DNA of 64,000 bases from Oxyruncus cristatus (GCA_013399855.1 VXAY01001951.1:236593-300592); one strand, 5' to 3'. Shown: positions 50,801 through 62,480, counted from the first letter of the stretch. A program made the numbers and translations. The notes: generated from the sequence alone by a model not told the origin.

Positions 50801-53800
50801 TACTGGTATTACCTGCCACCATCACAGGTCAGGAATAAAAACCCTGCTGTGGATTTTTTTTTTGCCTTGTGGGAAAGTGCTTTATAAACTTACTGGGTTT
50901 GGGAGAAACCGAAGAACAAATATTGGCTGCCATGTCGGAGAAATACTGAAACAAAACACACCCAAAATGTTCCCTGATAAAGCCCATTACTGTGTGTAAT
51001 AGGAATCCAGTGCACATAACATTTGGAGACAGCTATTCAAAGTGCAGGGCTGCAAATTCATTTAGGTAAAGGTTAAAAAGGGGATGTTACAGACAGGCAT
51101 TTACAGGAAAGGAGCATTTGTCTGACTTTAAAAGAAATATTGTTAAAATATATTTAGTGGTCCTTTTTTAAAGCAACATGATGTTTGGAGATGAGACAGC
51201 AGAGTGTGTGTAGCCTGCTCCTGAAAAATCACTAGAATGTCTACAGCAAATGCTTTATTTTACTTGATTTGTCATTTCTAGATTAACACGTGCTGTATTT
51301 TTTTTTCTTTAGGCTTCAACTCCTGCTTCCCAGAGCACAAAGGACTCTGGAGTGTGTTTGGGGTGCTCTGGCTCATCCCCACCCAGGAGAGGGGGTGCCC
51401 AGGACGGGCCACATGGGAGGGAAGACTTGCCCAGCCAAGGAGGGTGTTGGGTTTATTCCCCAGCCAGAAATAGGTTGTACAAAGCAAATTCTGGCAGAGG
51501 TAAGTCAGTGCCACAGTCTCAGGGTGTTTAGGAGCACACTAAAGATGGACTTGCTTAGGGTTCACAGGGAATGTTTTGGTGTGCATGAGGGAATATAAAT
51601 GCTTATTACTGTTGGCCTCATTATCCAGCTTCAGCAACACTGGTTACATTTTTGTACCTTGTGGAATTTAAAATACTTGAAGACTACTGAAAAAATGGTT
51701 TAAAATAACCTGTGGTTTGGGGTTTGTGTTTTTTTTTTTTTTTTTTTTTTTTTCAGGCAAAGATAGAAGAGCAAAAGAAGATGGTGAAGGAAATGCAGGA
51801 ACTCCTGTTCCAGAAGACCCTCCCTTTGTCCCACCTCCTGGCACAGTTATTTACACTGTCCTTCCAGACGGTGCCCCTGCACCCCAGGGAACGGGGGTTT
51901 ATGGCCCCCCTCCTGCAGCAGCCAGTGCAGGTGCAGTTGCCCCTGGATCCATTATCCATGGCCCTCCTCCCGAGGGAGCCCAGGTTGTTCATGGCCCCCT
52001 GCCTCCAAACTTCACAGTCCCGCTCGTTCCCCTGGGAGTGCTGCACTGCAACGTGCCTGAACACCATGATTTGGTAAGAACCAGGGGGGAACTGGCTGAC
52101 AAATGGATTAGAAAAAAAATCCCCCGTGCTGAGAAGGTTCTGTGTCTGCTGCTGGGTCTCAGGAGGATGAGCCGGAACACGGATGTTCCTTTTCTTGGTG
52201 TGTTTCCCGTGTGCAGGAGAGCGAAGTGTCGAGGCTGGAGGACACCCTGTGCTACTTCAAGTCTCGGAAGTACAAAGAGAGATGTTCGGAGGCAGCTGAG
52301 CAGAAATACAAGAGGGAGGTGGAGAAACTGCATCGAAGTGTTGAAGAACTTGAGCACGAGAGGGCAGAGCTGGAGTGTGAAGTGGCAGAGCTGCGGCGAG
52401 CGGCACAGAGGCAGAGCAAGCGCAGGTGAGAGGAGCACGTGGAGTGCACTGAAGTCAGCATGTGGAAATAACCCTTCCCAGTAAGAGTCAGCTTGGACTC
52501 GTTTACAGCTCCAGAACTCAAAGAGGCTCCAGGCCTCTGACGCTTTTGCATCTTAATTCCATGTTTTTTCCTCCCTGACCTTTCAGGGACTTCATTGACG
52601 GATACAGCGACAACCTGATGGCAGAGCTGCAGCTGGAAAGGTCTCTGAGGCACCAGGAGGACGTGGCAGAGGAGATTGAGTGTGTGGAGAAGACTCTGCT
52701 GAAGCGCAGAGCTGAGCTCAGGGAGGCAGACAGGCTCCTCTCAGAGGCTCAGGTGGAGCTGGAGAGCACCAGGGGGAAGGTGAGAAAGGCAGAACTGAGG
52801 GCAGGAGGATTTGAGTGTTGCATTGGTTGCTTTAAGAAGAGCATTTTTGGTTGTCTAAGCAGTTCATTTTCACATGGATAACCTGAAGCCACTTAAAATG
52901 CTTCTATATGAAAATAAGTCGTGGGATAACCTGTGCTAAAAGAAAATGTCTTGGTTCCTGCTAAAGAGGAGGGAGGTTTCCTGCTCTGGACAAGACAAGA
53001 GGTTCTACTTTGTGGTAGAGAGGGAGAAGGCTCACGTGGAACATTCAGGCCAGGAGGTCACTTTCCAACAGCTGACTGCAGGACATGAATGTGGAAACCA
53101 TAAGATGGGGTGTATTGTCTCAGTTTTTGATTTTTCTCTAGACTAAAGAGACTCTTCAGAAGTACAGTCGTGCCAAACAGCATCTGTCCTGCACTGAGGC
53201 AGAGGCAAAGGAGCTGGAGCAGAGGGCCCAGGAAATGGCCACTAAACTTGTGAAAGCTGCTCAGCAGCTCAGGTACACTGTCCTTGTGGGTCTGTGTCAC
53301 ATGGCGGGGAGGAGAAGGATTCGGTGCTTTCCAGTATCAAAGCAGTGCTTTTGGAGAGGGAGAGCTGTTAAAATGTTAATATAAAAAGTACAAATCCTTT
53401 TTTTAGGTTGTTGCAGACAGATACAAGGGATTTGGAACGATGTAAGAGGGAACAAGAAGGTATTTTGAAGGAAATCGACAAAATGGTGGCTGCAAGAAAC
53501 TCTGAGTTCCAGTCCTTGAACCAGAAGATAGAAATGCTCTCTGAAAGGTAAGGTGTTGGAATTTACCACAAACTGTATTAGATTAAATAAAGAAGTCCTC
53601 CTCCAATAAGTTACTGCCTAAGAAATTCTCACTTCTTTTGACTGATGTTTTTATCCTCCCTCTCAGTCTTCAGAAGCTTCAGGGAGATATTAGGCTGGCA
53701 GAAGGCAACGAGGACCATCATCTCCAGATCATCAGAGAAGCAGAGAGCCTTGTTCAAGGCAAGAAAACTGAACTGGAAACCCTGAAAGATCAGGTAAAGC

Positions 53801-56800
53801 TTGGCTTACTGACCCTGGGCTACCAATTTTATTGCTTCTGATGGACCCGAAGGCTGAGAGGAATCTTAAGTCCCTTGTTCTTGTGTGAAGCTACAAAACC
53901 AAAATCCTTCAGCTGATTCCTCTGTTAACCTTGTACTCTGTAGATTTCTGCTCAGCAGCAAGAGCTCCTGTTCCTGGAGCAGCAGGTGAACCAAAGAACA
54001 GAAGAGCTCCATGTCCTGCAGGACTGTATTTCCCTAAAGAAAGGGGACCTCAAGGAAGCCCTTCGGGATGGAGAGACAGAAGCACACGAAAAACTGCGCC
54101 AAATAAGAGTGAGTGTTGTCCAACTCAGTTCCCAATTCGTTGTAGAGAAAGAATTGGAGCATCAAAAACATTCCATGAAGTTTCCACAAAGTCAGTTTTG
54201 CTTTCTACCACCTCCCCAAACCCACTGAAAAATGGGGTTATGAACAATAAACATGCAAGTTTATGGGTTTGTGGTCCAGATGCACAGCTAAGGACTCCCC
54301 AGCTCCAGTAGTTCTGACACAATTGGTCCCCTGAGATCTAAATGACATTAAATACAAGTCTCTGAATGACTTCCTGTTGCTGAGATGAGCAGCTGCTGAA
54401 GCAAGTCAGTGTGAGCAGTGTGTGTCAGACACAGCAGAGCTGCCTGTGCCCAGCCCCATTTCCACTGAAAGGATTCTGTACTTCCTTTCTGAAACAAAAA
54501 CAAACTATAAGGTTAATTATATTTTGTGGTTTGGGGTATATTTTTTTTTGTGGGGGCTTCCTGTCTGACTTTGTTTTAATGGCCATTAGTCACTGGAATG
54601 ACAATGTTATGGAAAACCTTTGCAGAATTACTATAAATACTCAACAAGCAAGGCTTTAACCTAAACATTCTGTATTTTTTGTTTGTTAAACAGTATAATG
54701 GAATTAAATGTGGCAGAATGTTGATGACTTAATTAAATAACGTTATAAATATTTAGACCTTCTATGTAAAGGATTGCAAATAATGGCATTCCTTGTAACA
54801 CTGATACACTTCCACAGGAAATGAAAGTAATTCTGGGAGAGCTTAACGTTGAGAGGAAAGAACTGGATGGCCAGTTGAGTGAGAAAAGAGCACAACTTGC
54901 ATTCCTGAACAAGGATATCAGAACGGAGGAGGAAAACCTGCAAGGAATCCTTGGGCAGATCACCAAGCACAAGCTGGGTATGTCCCTGGATTTACTCAGT
55001 GCTGTTTTGTTTGGAAAGAGATGCACAGAGCTCTTAGTTGTGCATCTCCACAGTCTCCTCATGCTGATCCAATAACCTTTATTTGTTTCACCTCTCTAGA
55101 ACTGAAACATGTTCTGGAAATGCTGGAGATTGAAAAGAATGAACTTCAAGGTTTGAAACTGCAGCACGACCAGAAGGTCAACGAGCTGGAGAAGACTCAG
55201 GTGGCAGTTCTGGAGGTGAGTGTTGCTCCTGAAGCTGAGACAGGGACTGGGAGAGGTTCTGTGGTTCTGTTAAGCTCTGGGTAACAGAGTCCTGATGCTT
55301 TTAAATCAATCAGTTTCTAATCTGATTTCAGCTTATCACAGAAAAGCCTTAAGTCTGCTTAGGCCCTTTGAAATAATGGGATTTTTTTGGTGCGTGGTGG
55401 GGAGAGGGGGCTGTTGGGTGATGGTTGCAGTTTTCTGAGCCATGGGCTTCCAGAGTCTTTTTATCTGGATTCTCTTTGTGTCCTCCCTTGCGAAGGGGGA
55501 GTCCCATTTCCATCGTAACCTGCATCACAAACACCCTCCAGCCCGGCCAGGTTTTTGAACTGCTGCAGGATGTTAATACCAGTTCTCCCTCTGGATCACA
55601 GAAACGTGGTGTTCAAAATGCCTGGGGCTGGGTTTGTTTTTTTTTTTTTTGCAGGAGAAGTTAAAACTGGAGAACGTGCAGAGGCTATTTCAGAGCCAGC
55701 AAGGGGAAGTGGAGTGGCAGGAACAGCTCCTCAAGAAGGACCGGCAGGAGAACGAACATCTGGTTTCCCAAATGCGGACTCTGCAAAACAACCTCGAGGC
55801 CTTGGCTAAGGAAAAGGAAAAGCTCGAGGAAGACTCCTGGAGCCTGGAGAAGAGGTTGTCACAGACCAGAAGGTGGGGGGATATTTTCTTCCTGCAGAGC
55901 TCAGAAGGGCTGGGAAGTGCTTTGAATGCCCCGTTTAGTGGAGTTAAAAATTCAGCTGTAACTTGGAGGTGCCCCATTACACAGAATATGCAGCTCCTTC
56001 TGTCCTGGGGAGGTTTTATTTTAAGCCTGTCTGCAATAAACTTACAGAAAACACTCAGCAGTGGAGCTGATGAATTCAACAGCATTTGTTATTATCCTGG
56101 CACTGCCACGAGAAATGTTACAGAAAGCCAACTGTTGAGTCTTGGAACAGGACACTTGTCCTGCTCTGACTGCTGGGTGCCACCCCCTTGGGTGCTGAAG
56201 ATTTCACTGACCTTTTTTAAGGATTTTCAACAAACCAGGAATATCTATTCCCATTTTACAGAGACTTAACTGCTGCTGAGGAGAGCAGCAGAACTGCACT
56301 GTCCAATGCAGAAAAAATGGAATTGAAGGTTAAGAACCTGCAGCAGGAGGTGGAGCTACTGAACAAGCAGAAGAAATCACTGGACGGAGAGATTGTTGCT
56401 GTCCAGGAGGATCTTCAAGGTAAAGATCAGTTTTTGGGTTTAAGCTGTAATACATTTCAAGAGAAATTTGTGTTAAAAGACACAACTGAGGTGTCTGGTA
56501 TTAAATATCCAACATGCTCAGATGTCTCCAGGCAGAAAGTGGTTAACATGTCAAAAAGATGGAAGCTTTAGAAACTATTTCTATTGTTCATTCCTCACTT
56601 GAAAGAGAATTTCTGTGTGCAGGGATTTCAAACTGCTGATTGAAAGATTGTTGTTGGCAAATATTTTTTCTAGGAAAAAAGGAAGAACTAGAAACAGTGA
56701 AAGGAGAACTGAGTGACTCCAGGGTGCAGCTCCAAGTACTGGAACAGGTTGGTTTTAGTGAACCACGTATTGATTGTCACAGGGTGAGGAGGTTGAGGCA

Positions 56801-59800
56801 CAGCAGGCAACAGCCCATCCCCTGCTTGTCTGGGCACTCCAGCTCAGCAGCAGAGCCTGGCAGAGCTCATAAACTGGGTTCTTGCCTCGTCCTGCTGAGT
56901 CAGGAGTGGGTTTGATTGGTTTTTAAGAAGATACTTTAAAAACAACCAGCCAGCACTGGTTTATTCCCTTCTGGTTCCTCCTGTGTCAGTCCGCTCAGGT
57001 GGTTTGCCTGGCAGGACACGCTCAGGGTGACCAGGCTCGGTGAGTTCTGCCCTCTCCAACACAACCCTTCTGGCCAGAGAGTTGTTCCTCTTACCAGCTC
57101 CTCCCGTCTCTTGCTTTCTGTTGCAGGATTTGAAGAGTAGCGCAAGGCAGCAGGAGGAGCTGCTGAGGGAGCAGGCAGCCCTGAAAGGAGACATCCAGGA
57201 GTATCTGAGGAAGCGTAAGGATCACCAGGAGAGGCAGAAAAAGAGGGAGAACCAATTGCAGCAGCTCCAGAAAAAGATTGAAGAGAAGGAAACAGAACTG
57301 GCCCAACAGGAAGAGGTAACGAGCCCCCTGGCTTGCCTCACTTCCCCTGACCTGAAAAGTAATGCAGCCAAAAAGTGTGGGGTGTGAGTTCACAAATAAC
57401 CACAGCATGGCTTGGGTTGGAAGGGACCTTAAAGCTCATCCTGTTCCATCCAATTCATGTTGCTTTAGCTCCTGTAATGGTTCTTAGAGGTGGTTTTTGT
57501 TCTCCTTGGTGTTCAAGCTCACAGTGGGGGTTTTTCTGGCAGGTTCTTCATCACCTCAAGCAGAGTTCAGAGCTTGAAGGGAAAAAGCTGGAGGAATGTA
57601 CAGCTAAAGGGAAAGATGAGAAAATCCTCCTGGAAAAGGAACTTGCAGATCAACACAGGAAACTGGAGCAGACAATAGCAAAAGTCAGGCTGGCAGAAGA
57701 AAACCTTGGGAAGCTGGAAAAGGAGGAGTCCAGATGTGCAGCTCTGGAAGAAACTGTCCGAAAAAGCAGTAAGTCATTGCCCAAATTGATTGCTGCCATC
57801 TCGGTGGGCTGGGTCCCAATGATACCAAGAACCACTTCTGTTCATCTCACTTGGTTTCTTGGTGTTTGAAAAGTGTCTGCTGTGTGTGAAGTACACCCGG
57901 ATGGTTCAGATTCTGCTGATCTCAGGGTTGGTTTTAAACGTGTTCATTACAGAACAGCAGCTCTCGGAAAGAGAATTACAGTTACAACAAAAAGACAGAG
58001 AAATACAGTGTCTTCAGGAAGAACTGCAAGTCTCCAAGTCTGAGCTAAAGCAGCTCCAGGATCAGATGGTGTCAGAGAGGAGAGAAGCAGAAAAACAAAT
58101 CTTGAGTCTGAAAGAAACACAGAAAATGCAAAGGATGGAGCTTGAAAGAAAACTGCAGGTAAGTCCTGGCTGAGGGGAGAAGGTTTGGGGGGGTCTTTTT
58201 AAACAGCAAAATGATAGAATATGTGTAGGAGGAACAAAACCCCCTGGCCAGACACAACTCGAGGCAACCAACCTGTGGTATTTCCAGGCTGTGCTGCAGA
58301 AAAGCTGAGTTACTCCTGTTTAATCCTGTTTCTGCCTTTTAACTTGAAGAAATTATGTGGGTTCTCTCAGTTCATATTTGTGCACTGGGGGCTCCCAGTA
58401 AAAGGGATCTCCCTGCATTTTCCCAGGAGCAAAAGCATGAAAACACCTGTTTGCAGAGTGATGTGGCAACGGCTGAACAAGTGGCCCTCAGGAACTGCCA
58501 GCGAGCCAAGGGCCTCGTGAAGGACCTCGGGCAGATCCAGCAGCACTACAGGGACCTCCAGACCCAGGTGTGTTTGAGGGTTGATCACTTCCACACAGGT
58601 CCATTTGTATTGCTCTGCTCTATCACAATTAGAAATACACCTCCTTGGCATCACTAGACATGATTTATGCAAATCCCTGAGTGTTACACATGTTCAGAGC
58701 TCCTCAGGGAGCATTTAACGACCTGTCAGTGCCAGCCTGGGCCAGCTTCTGCTTTTGATACTCACTTGGAGTTAAAAGTGATTATTCCACCTTGTCTGAT
58801 GCCTTCTAGTCCTTTAATAAATCCTTTATAAATTTTCAAGCCCTTTAAAAACAGGGTCCAGCAGAGAAGAGTGCTGTTGGCAACTGGGAAGTGTTCAGGA
58901 AGGCCCTGCAAGGTCCGAGTGTGGCAGGTTTAAGTTAACAAGTTGTGTCCTGGAGCTTCCCGTTCCCATCCAAGGGGTTTCCCTGGCAGAGTTCACCTTG
59001 GAACTAGAGCTGCAGCTGGGCAGAGGTTTTGGGGTTTCTGGCTGCAGTGGTCCAGGTGTAACCCTTTCCAGAGTAGCCCTTCTGGACAGATGATGTGTTT
59101 GTAACCCCCTGGCAGTGCTGAGACTGTTCTGTGCTGCAGGTTAAAACCCTGGAGGAGAGACAAAAGGAAATGGAGAGTGCAGCAACATTGCTCAACCTGG
59201 AGGTTGAAGATGAAATTAGGACAGGGTTTAAATCTCCCAACTCCTCTTCGCTGTACCCATTGGAGGATCTGGAAACGTCCTCTGAAGCAAAGGGGAGCCT
59301 GTTGTGTGAATCTGGGGCCTCGGAGCCCGGGCCCTTCACTGCTGCTGACAGACAGCTCCTCTCACTGGGAGACAAGTGGAACATTTCCAGCATCTTCTTG
59401 ATGGTAAAAGGCTTTGGGGAAGCAGCAGCTGCTGGTGCTGCAGCCGAGTGGGGGGTCCCTGTCCCTGTCCCTGCTGTGCTCAGCGTGCCTCTGTTTCCCC
59501 CAGGACGAGCAGTGGCGGGGGGAGGCGCTCCGGGAGCAGCTCCAGCAGCACGAGGACCGGCTCAAGGTGCCACGTCTGTGCCTGTCACACCAACACAGCC
59601 CCGGGGCCACTGCCAAACACACCCCAAACAGCCGGGGGGTGGGATCCACCCCCAGCTCTGGAGGGACCAGGGAGAGGAGCTTTGGGTGGGGTGAAAGTAA
59701 AAGAGTGAAAGCCTGGCAATGCAGGCTAGAGCAAGAGGAGTCATTTTAGTTAGCAGTTAACTGGATTTTAGAGTATTCCAACAGGATTCCCTCGCTTCTG

Positions 59801-61050
59801 TCACACTGTGGTATATCAGCAACATGACAGATGAGTTCAGGGCCACCCCTGATCACGTCAAGTACAGATTGATGGGTGGGTTCAGTTAGAACATGGCAAA
59901 GGCCATCACAACAGAGCCTGTTTAAAAACAATTCCCTAACCCACTGCCCCCTGCTTATGCTGTGAGACTGAACATTCCAGCCCTTAGGCCTTGACTTTAC
60001 CTTTTAAAGAGGGTGGGAAGTGGGCCTGCCTGGTGTAACCAGGCTTGTCAAGTGGGAAGTGCCCTGGTGTAACAGCCCTGTCCGTGCCCAGGCGCAGCTC
60101 TGGCAGTCCCTGGCCCAGCAGGCCGAGGTGCTGCTGCGGGGGAAGCAGCAGACGGCCGGGAGCCTGCACAGCCTGCAGAGACAGCTCGATGAGCTCCACG
60201 ACCTGCTCAGCAGCTCTGCCTCAGACTCGCTGCTCCTGGCCAAGAGCTCCAGCCTGGCATCTCTCCACAGCACTCTGAATTCAACAAGAACTCAGGTAAT
60301 GTGCAGCTGTGACAGGAATTAAATCATAGAATCATAGAATCATAGAATCAGACGGGTTGGAAAGGACCTCAGAGATCATCAAGTCCAACCCTTGATCCAA
60401 CCCCACTATGGTTACTAGACTATGGCATTAAGTGCCATGTCCAGCCTCGTCTTGAAAACCTCCAGGGATGGAGAATCCACCACTTCCCTGGGCAGCCCAT
60501 TCCAATGGCTGATTACTCTCTCTGTAAAGAATTTCTTTCTGAAAAGTTTATTACCAAGTTTATGTCTGCTCATTGAAGACATTAATCACTCAGACTTTAT
60601 TGCTTTTCCCAGGCCTCTCTGCCAGGCCTTGCCGGGGTCCCCAGCAGACCAGGAAGCATCTCAGGGTCTCCCACCCCACGTTCCTGCTCCCAAGGAATCT
60701 CTCAGCGAAGCCAGAGGTGAGACACGTCAGCCTGTTCCAGCCTCCCTGAGAGCCTGGAATGCCAAGGGAACAGGGGCAGGTGGGCGTTCCCAGCCCACTG
60801 TCCCTTCACAGTGCCAGCAGTGCCACGGTGTCTGTTCTGGCTTGGGGTGTGTGTTCTGCTGGGAGCTCTCCTGGGACACAGAGGGACCGAGTTAAACATT
60901 AAGCTTTGCCATCCTTGGTCTTTCAGTAACACATTTTTGGCTTAGGACCTGTCCAGCCCTGTGGCTGAACCTCTGGTAGGGCCGGTTCCACAGCAGCCCC
61001 CGGGACATCAGCGTTCTTTTGTACCAGCTGGAGGTAAAATTGGTACTTGA
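35107..61050 (+). CDS. CNTRL: Centriolin (CNTRL, CEP110), about 43 exons
   Basis: Centriolin is a large scaffold of the mother-centriole subdistal appendages and the midbody, needed for microtubule anchoring and for abscission in cytokinesis. I resolved 41 coding exons from the ATG at 35107 to 60295, giving 2,302 codons (human protein 2,325 residues), all phase-consistent. Order: Ser/Pro-rich N-terminus (about 1-70), leucine-rich repeats (about 90-250), a long coiled coil (about 270-1100), a Pro-rich linker (about 1130-1307), and a second long coiled coil to the C-terminus. One intron has a GC donor (48247). The last one or two exons are uncertain. The AATAAA at 61434-61439 ends the transcript. 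A CpG island within the intron at 42902-45077 could drive a shorter form. Confidence 0.96.
36360..38564 (+). CDS. CNTRL: CNTRL exons encoding the leucine-rich repeats
   Basis: Exons: 36360-36490, 37750-37891, 38378-38564. They encode successive LRR units: YIENLEKCSKLEILNLSNN, LLKLRELNLSCNRI, LQKLNLAGNEIEHIPVWVG, SLRVLNLNQNKLSS and the capping LPHYCLYTIFHLRALE. Identity to human centriolin is very high, and the two introns retained between them are GT-AG. Confidence 0.96.
38663..42901 (+). CDS. CNTRL: CNTRL exons of the first coiled coil, part 1
   Basis: Exons: 38663-38856, 40537-40656, 41448-41673, 42081-42190, 42707-42901. The block ELTRACQKQYELEQELAFYK followed by KFEPLNYFPSE is virtually identical to human. 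ESPYIGKARYKRNMF marks the short non-coil insert. The rest is Glu/Lys/Gln-rich heptad sequence ending VNPENPRH. Confidence 0.95.
43690..44018 (+). promoter_or_regulatory. CNTRL: Intragenic CpG island, candidate alternative CNTRL promoter and first exon
   Basis: Inside the 2.2-kb intron before the exon at 45078, about 330 bases are rich in CpG (for example CGCGGCCGCC, GGGGACGGAGCGGGGACGGA) and have an ETS-like ACAGGAAGCG near 43788. A strong donor CCT/GTAAGT follows at 44019. A transcript starting here and joining 45078 could begin translation at the in-frame ATG at 45084 (M552) and make a form of about 1,780 residues. The only ATG frame inside the island that I followed, 43896-43952, is 18 codons. 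The promoter role is inferred. Confidence 0.5.
45078..50214 (+). CDS. CNTRL: CNTRL exons of the first coiled coil, part 2
   Basis: Exons: 45078-45231, 45829-46049, 46653-46829, 47138-47272, 47382-47527, 48066-48246, 48705-48884, 49151-49330, 49525-49641, 50076-50214. Heptad-rich sequence with blocks shared with human, such as QLESRLDEMLSRIAKETEEI, EMVAMDAENMR, MEEIQGLADQQLQEADEEKE and TVLRINQERAE. The exon 48066-48246 must end at CAG before GCAAGT (a GC donor), because the alternative GT gives an immediate stop (AGT TAA). The exon at 47382 follows a long T-run ending in TTTAG. Confidence 0.94.
47575..47942 (+). mobile_element. CR1 LINE fragment in a CNTRL intron
   Basis: About 370 bases in the forward direction match the 3' coding region of avian CR1. 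Recognisable words are AAGACATTGAGG, AGCCTGGAGCAAAGGAGGCT, GGAGGTTTAGATTGGATATT and GGAACAGGCTGCCCAGGGCA. It is truncated at both ends and sits between the CNTRL exons at 47382-47527 and 48066-48246. Confidence 0.9.
50688..52073 (+). CDS. CNTRL: CNTRL exons of the Pro-rich linker between the coiled coils
   Basis: Exons: 50688-50827, 51313-51499, 51757-52073. They encode ADPLKRRGYWYYLPP, a diverged Gly/Ser/Pro segment, then EDPPFVPPPGTVIYTVLPDG and GVLHCNVPEHHDL, all alignable to the human linker. Long T-runs precede the last two acceptors. The middle exon (51313-51499) is the least conserved part of the protein I can see. Confidence 0.93.
52217..55872 (+). CDS. CNTRL: CNTRL exons of the second coiled coil, part 1
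   Basis: Exons: 52217-52425, 52587-52779, 53142-53272, 53407-53547, 53667-53793, 53944-54108, 54818-54977, 55100-55215, 55655-55872. Strongly conserved runs include EIECVEKTLLKRRAELREAD and LQGLKLQHDQKVNELEKTQV. These long heptad arrays give the centrosome scaffold its rod. All junctions are GT-AG and in phase. Confidence 0.94.
56262..60295 (+). CDS. CNTRL: CNTRL exons of the second coiled coil, part 2
   Basis: Exons: 56262-56419, 56674-56747, 57127-57315, 57543-57768, 57953-58158, 58427-58567, 59140-59403, 59504-59566, 60092-60295. Heptads continue with lower identity to human. Anchors are LSERELQLQQKDREIQ, EVEDEIRTGFKS, DEQWRGEALREQLQQHEDRL and AEVLLRGKQQTAGSLHSLQR. The exon 59140-59403 holds a Ser/Glu-rich non-coil stretch. 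GC content rises sharply towards the 3' end. Confidence 0.92.
57402..57455 (-). mobile_element. Short CR1 LINE 3' remnant
   Basis: About 55 bases with GCTTGGGTTGGAAGGGACCT and TAAAGCTCATC, the typical reverse-complement CR1 3' signature. It lies in the CNTRL intron between 57315 and 57543. Confidence 0.75.
60321..60590 (-). mobile_element. CR1 LINE 3' end with intact terminal microsatellite
   Basis: On the plus strand it begins with repeated TCATAGAA units (the reverse complement of the CR1 3' terminal repeat). It continues with GGGTTGGAAAGGACCTCAGA and GGGCAGCCCATTCCAATGGC. It is the best preserved CR1 end in the window and lies only 26 bases after the donor of the CNTRL exon ending at 60295. 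Confidence 0.92.
60613..61050 (+). CDS. CNTRL: CNTRL terminal exons, two possible endings
   Basis: After the exon ending at 60295 (phase 0) two routes keep an open frame. Route A joins directly to an acceptor TTAG at 60942-60945 and reads DLSSPVAEPLVGPVPQQPPG and on to a TGA at 61048-61050 (34 residues; 2,336 in total). Route B first includes 60613-60716 (ASLPGLAGVPSRPGSISG to SQRSQ, donor GTGAGA), then reads the last exon in another frame to a TAG at 60977-60979. Human centriolin ends differently from both, so homology does not decide. Confidence 0.5.
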
Positions 61051-61433
61051 AAAGTGGCTTCAGAGAGCACAGCCCCAGCCTGGACACAGGCCCTCAGCTG
61101 CCACCTCTGAAGATTTCTCCTACCTCACTGTGTGAGCCCTGTCTGAAAAGGCCTTTGCCCACAGGAGCTGCTGCAGGGCCTGCACTGTGCTGTGAAGGGT
61201 TTGTACCACTGAAGAACAGGTTTATGTATATGTTGGGTCTTTTTAGAGAAAAAAAAAGACTATTTTAAATGAGTATTTAAATGTGCCCAAAACAACCTCC
61301 TATTTAAGTGCTCAGCTCTCAGCCAATTTTGACTTGACAGAAGCCTTGTTATAAGGCTGGAGTTTGGCCCTTGACCTGTTGCCAAATGCATGGAGGTTTT
61401 TTAATACAATTATTTTTTTGAGTACTTCCTTAA

Positions 61434-61439
61434 AATAAA
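61434..61439 (+). terminator. CNTRL: Poly(A) signal of CNTRL
   Basis: AATAAA is followed by a GT-rich stretch (TGTGGGGGTGGTTG) about 20-35 bases on, the usual arrangement for cleavage near 61455-61465. It lies about 385 bases after the most distal possible stop codon. Confidence 0.8.
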
Positions 61440-61465
61440 CTTTTGTGATCGATGCTTTTATGTGG

Positions 61466-62105
61466 GGGTGGTTGCGGGTTCTTCTCCCTAAAGCTGCTCT
61501 CTAAGACACTGACCTTGCCCTGTGGGGCTGGGGCAGCTCCTCATCCAGCACAGCCCTGGACAGCGGCGGCTCCCAGTGCAGAAATGTGTCCAATATTGAC
61601 ATTTGTGGCCTTGTGACTCTTCCTGGCTGCTGGGACTGAGCTCTCAGCAACCCTTGGCTCTCCAGAGGCTTTGTGGATATGGGTAACGGCTTCAGAAACA
61701 AAATTCCAAGCAACTGACTCCTAATTAGTAATGGAAAAGCCACTTTGTAAATCCTGGCACCAGGCCCTGGGAAACGACAGTGACTGTCCCCCCCCCTCTC
61801 TACCTGTCCCCTGGAACAGGCTTTGGTGTCAGTCTCAGTCTTGCCCTTTCTCATCCACATTATAATATAAACCTCTTCTATGCAGCATTACCCAGCAACT
61901 CACAGTTCACTGGGAACAAACACCAGAGCCCTGCTGGCCCTGCCCTGTTCCCCCTAAAGAACAGCTCTGGAACAGGGGCACGAACTCCTACTGCCAACTG
62001 TGGTTTGTACCCCTTCAGGCCCAGGGGGGAGGCTGAGCACAAAAACCAGCACTAGAGGGATCTCTCAGCCCTCAGAGGTCCCCCAGCAAATGACACACAG
62101 CAGTG
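61466..62105. other. Tail-to-tail intergenic gap between CNTRL and RAB14
   Basis: About 640 bases separate the predicted ends of two convergent transcripts. I see no exon and no clear repeat. Short open frames on both strands have no recognisable content. Confidence 0.6.
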
Positions 62106-62127
62106 AGGGTTATCTAGATACAGGTAC

Positions 62128-62133
62128 TTTATT
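62128..62133 (-). terminator. RAB14: Distal poly(A) signal of RAB14
   Basis: AATAAA on the minus strand (TTTATT on the plus strand), about 1.7 kb after the RAB14 stop codon and facing the CNTRL poly(A) signal. Confidence 0.65.
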
Positions 62134-62480
62134 TACAAATATTTAGATTAATAGCATTGTTACATCAAAGGAGGAGTACAGCAGTCCAAACAGATCCTTT
62201 CTGTGACAGAAACAATCAGACCTACTGAACTGACTCCGCGAGTACAGGTATTGCACCTCAACAAGCTGTAGTCATTACAACACTGACTTCACACCAGCAG
62301 CAGGTCGTGGTCCCTGGGCAAGCCCTGGTGCAGCCTCGGGGTAAGCAGGATGCAGGAGCTGGAGATCTCGGACATACCCATCTACTGAGGAACAGGAGGT
62401 AAAAAAGGACTAACCAGACAAAACAGAGGGACAGCGCACAAGTTACCCAAACCCACTGTCTGCACATTCCAGTTTTGGCT

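Noticed and set aside
52074..52484. Continuation of the CNTRL frame past 52073 as one long exon
   Set aside because: A good GTAAGA donor lies at 52074, the homologous sequence ends at PEHHDL, and the next homologous exon at 52217 is in a different frame of the genomic sequence.
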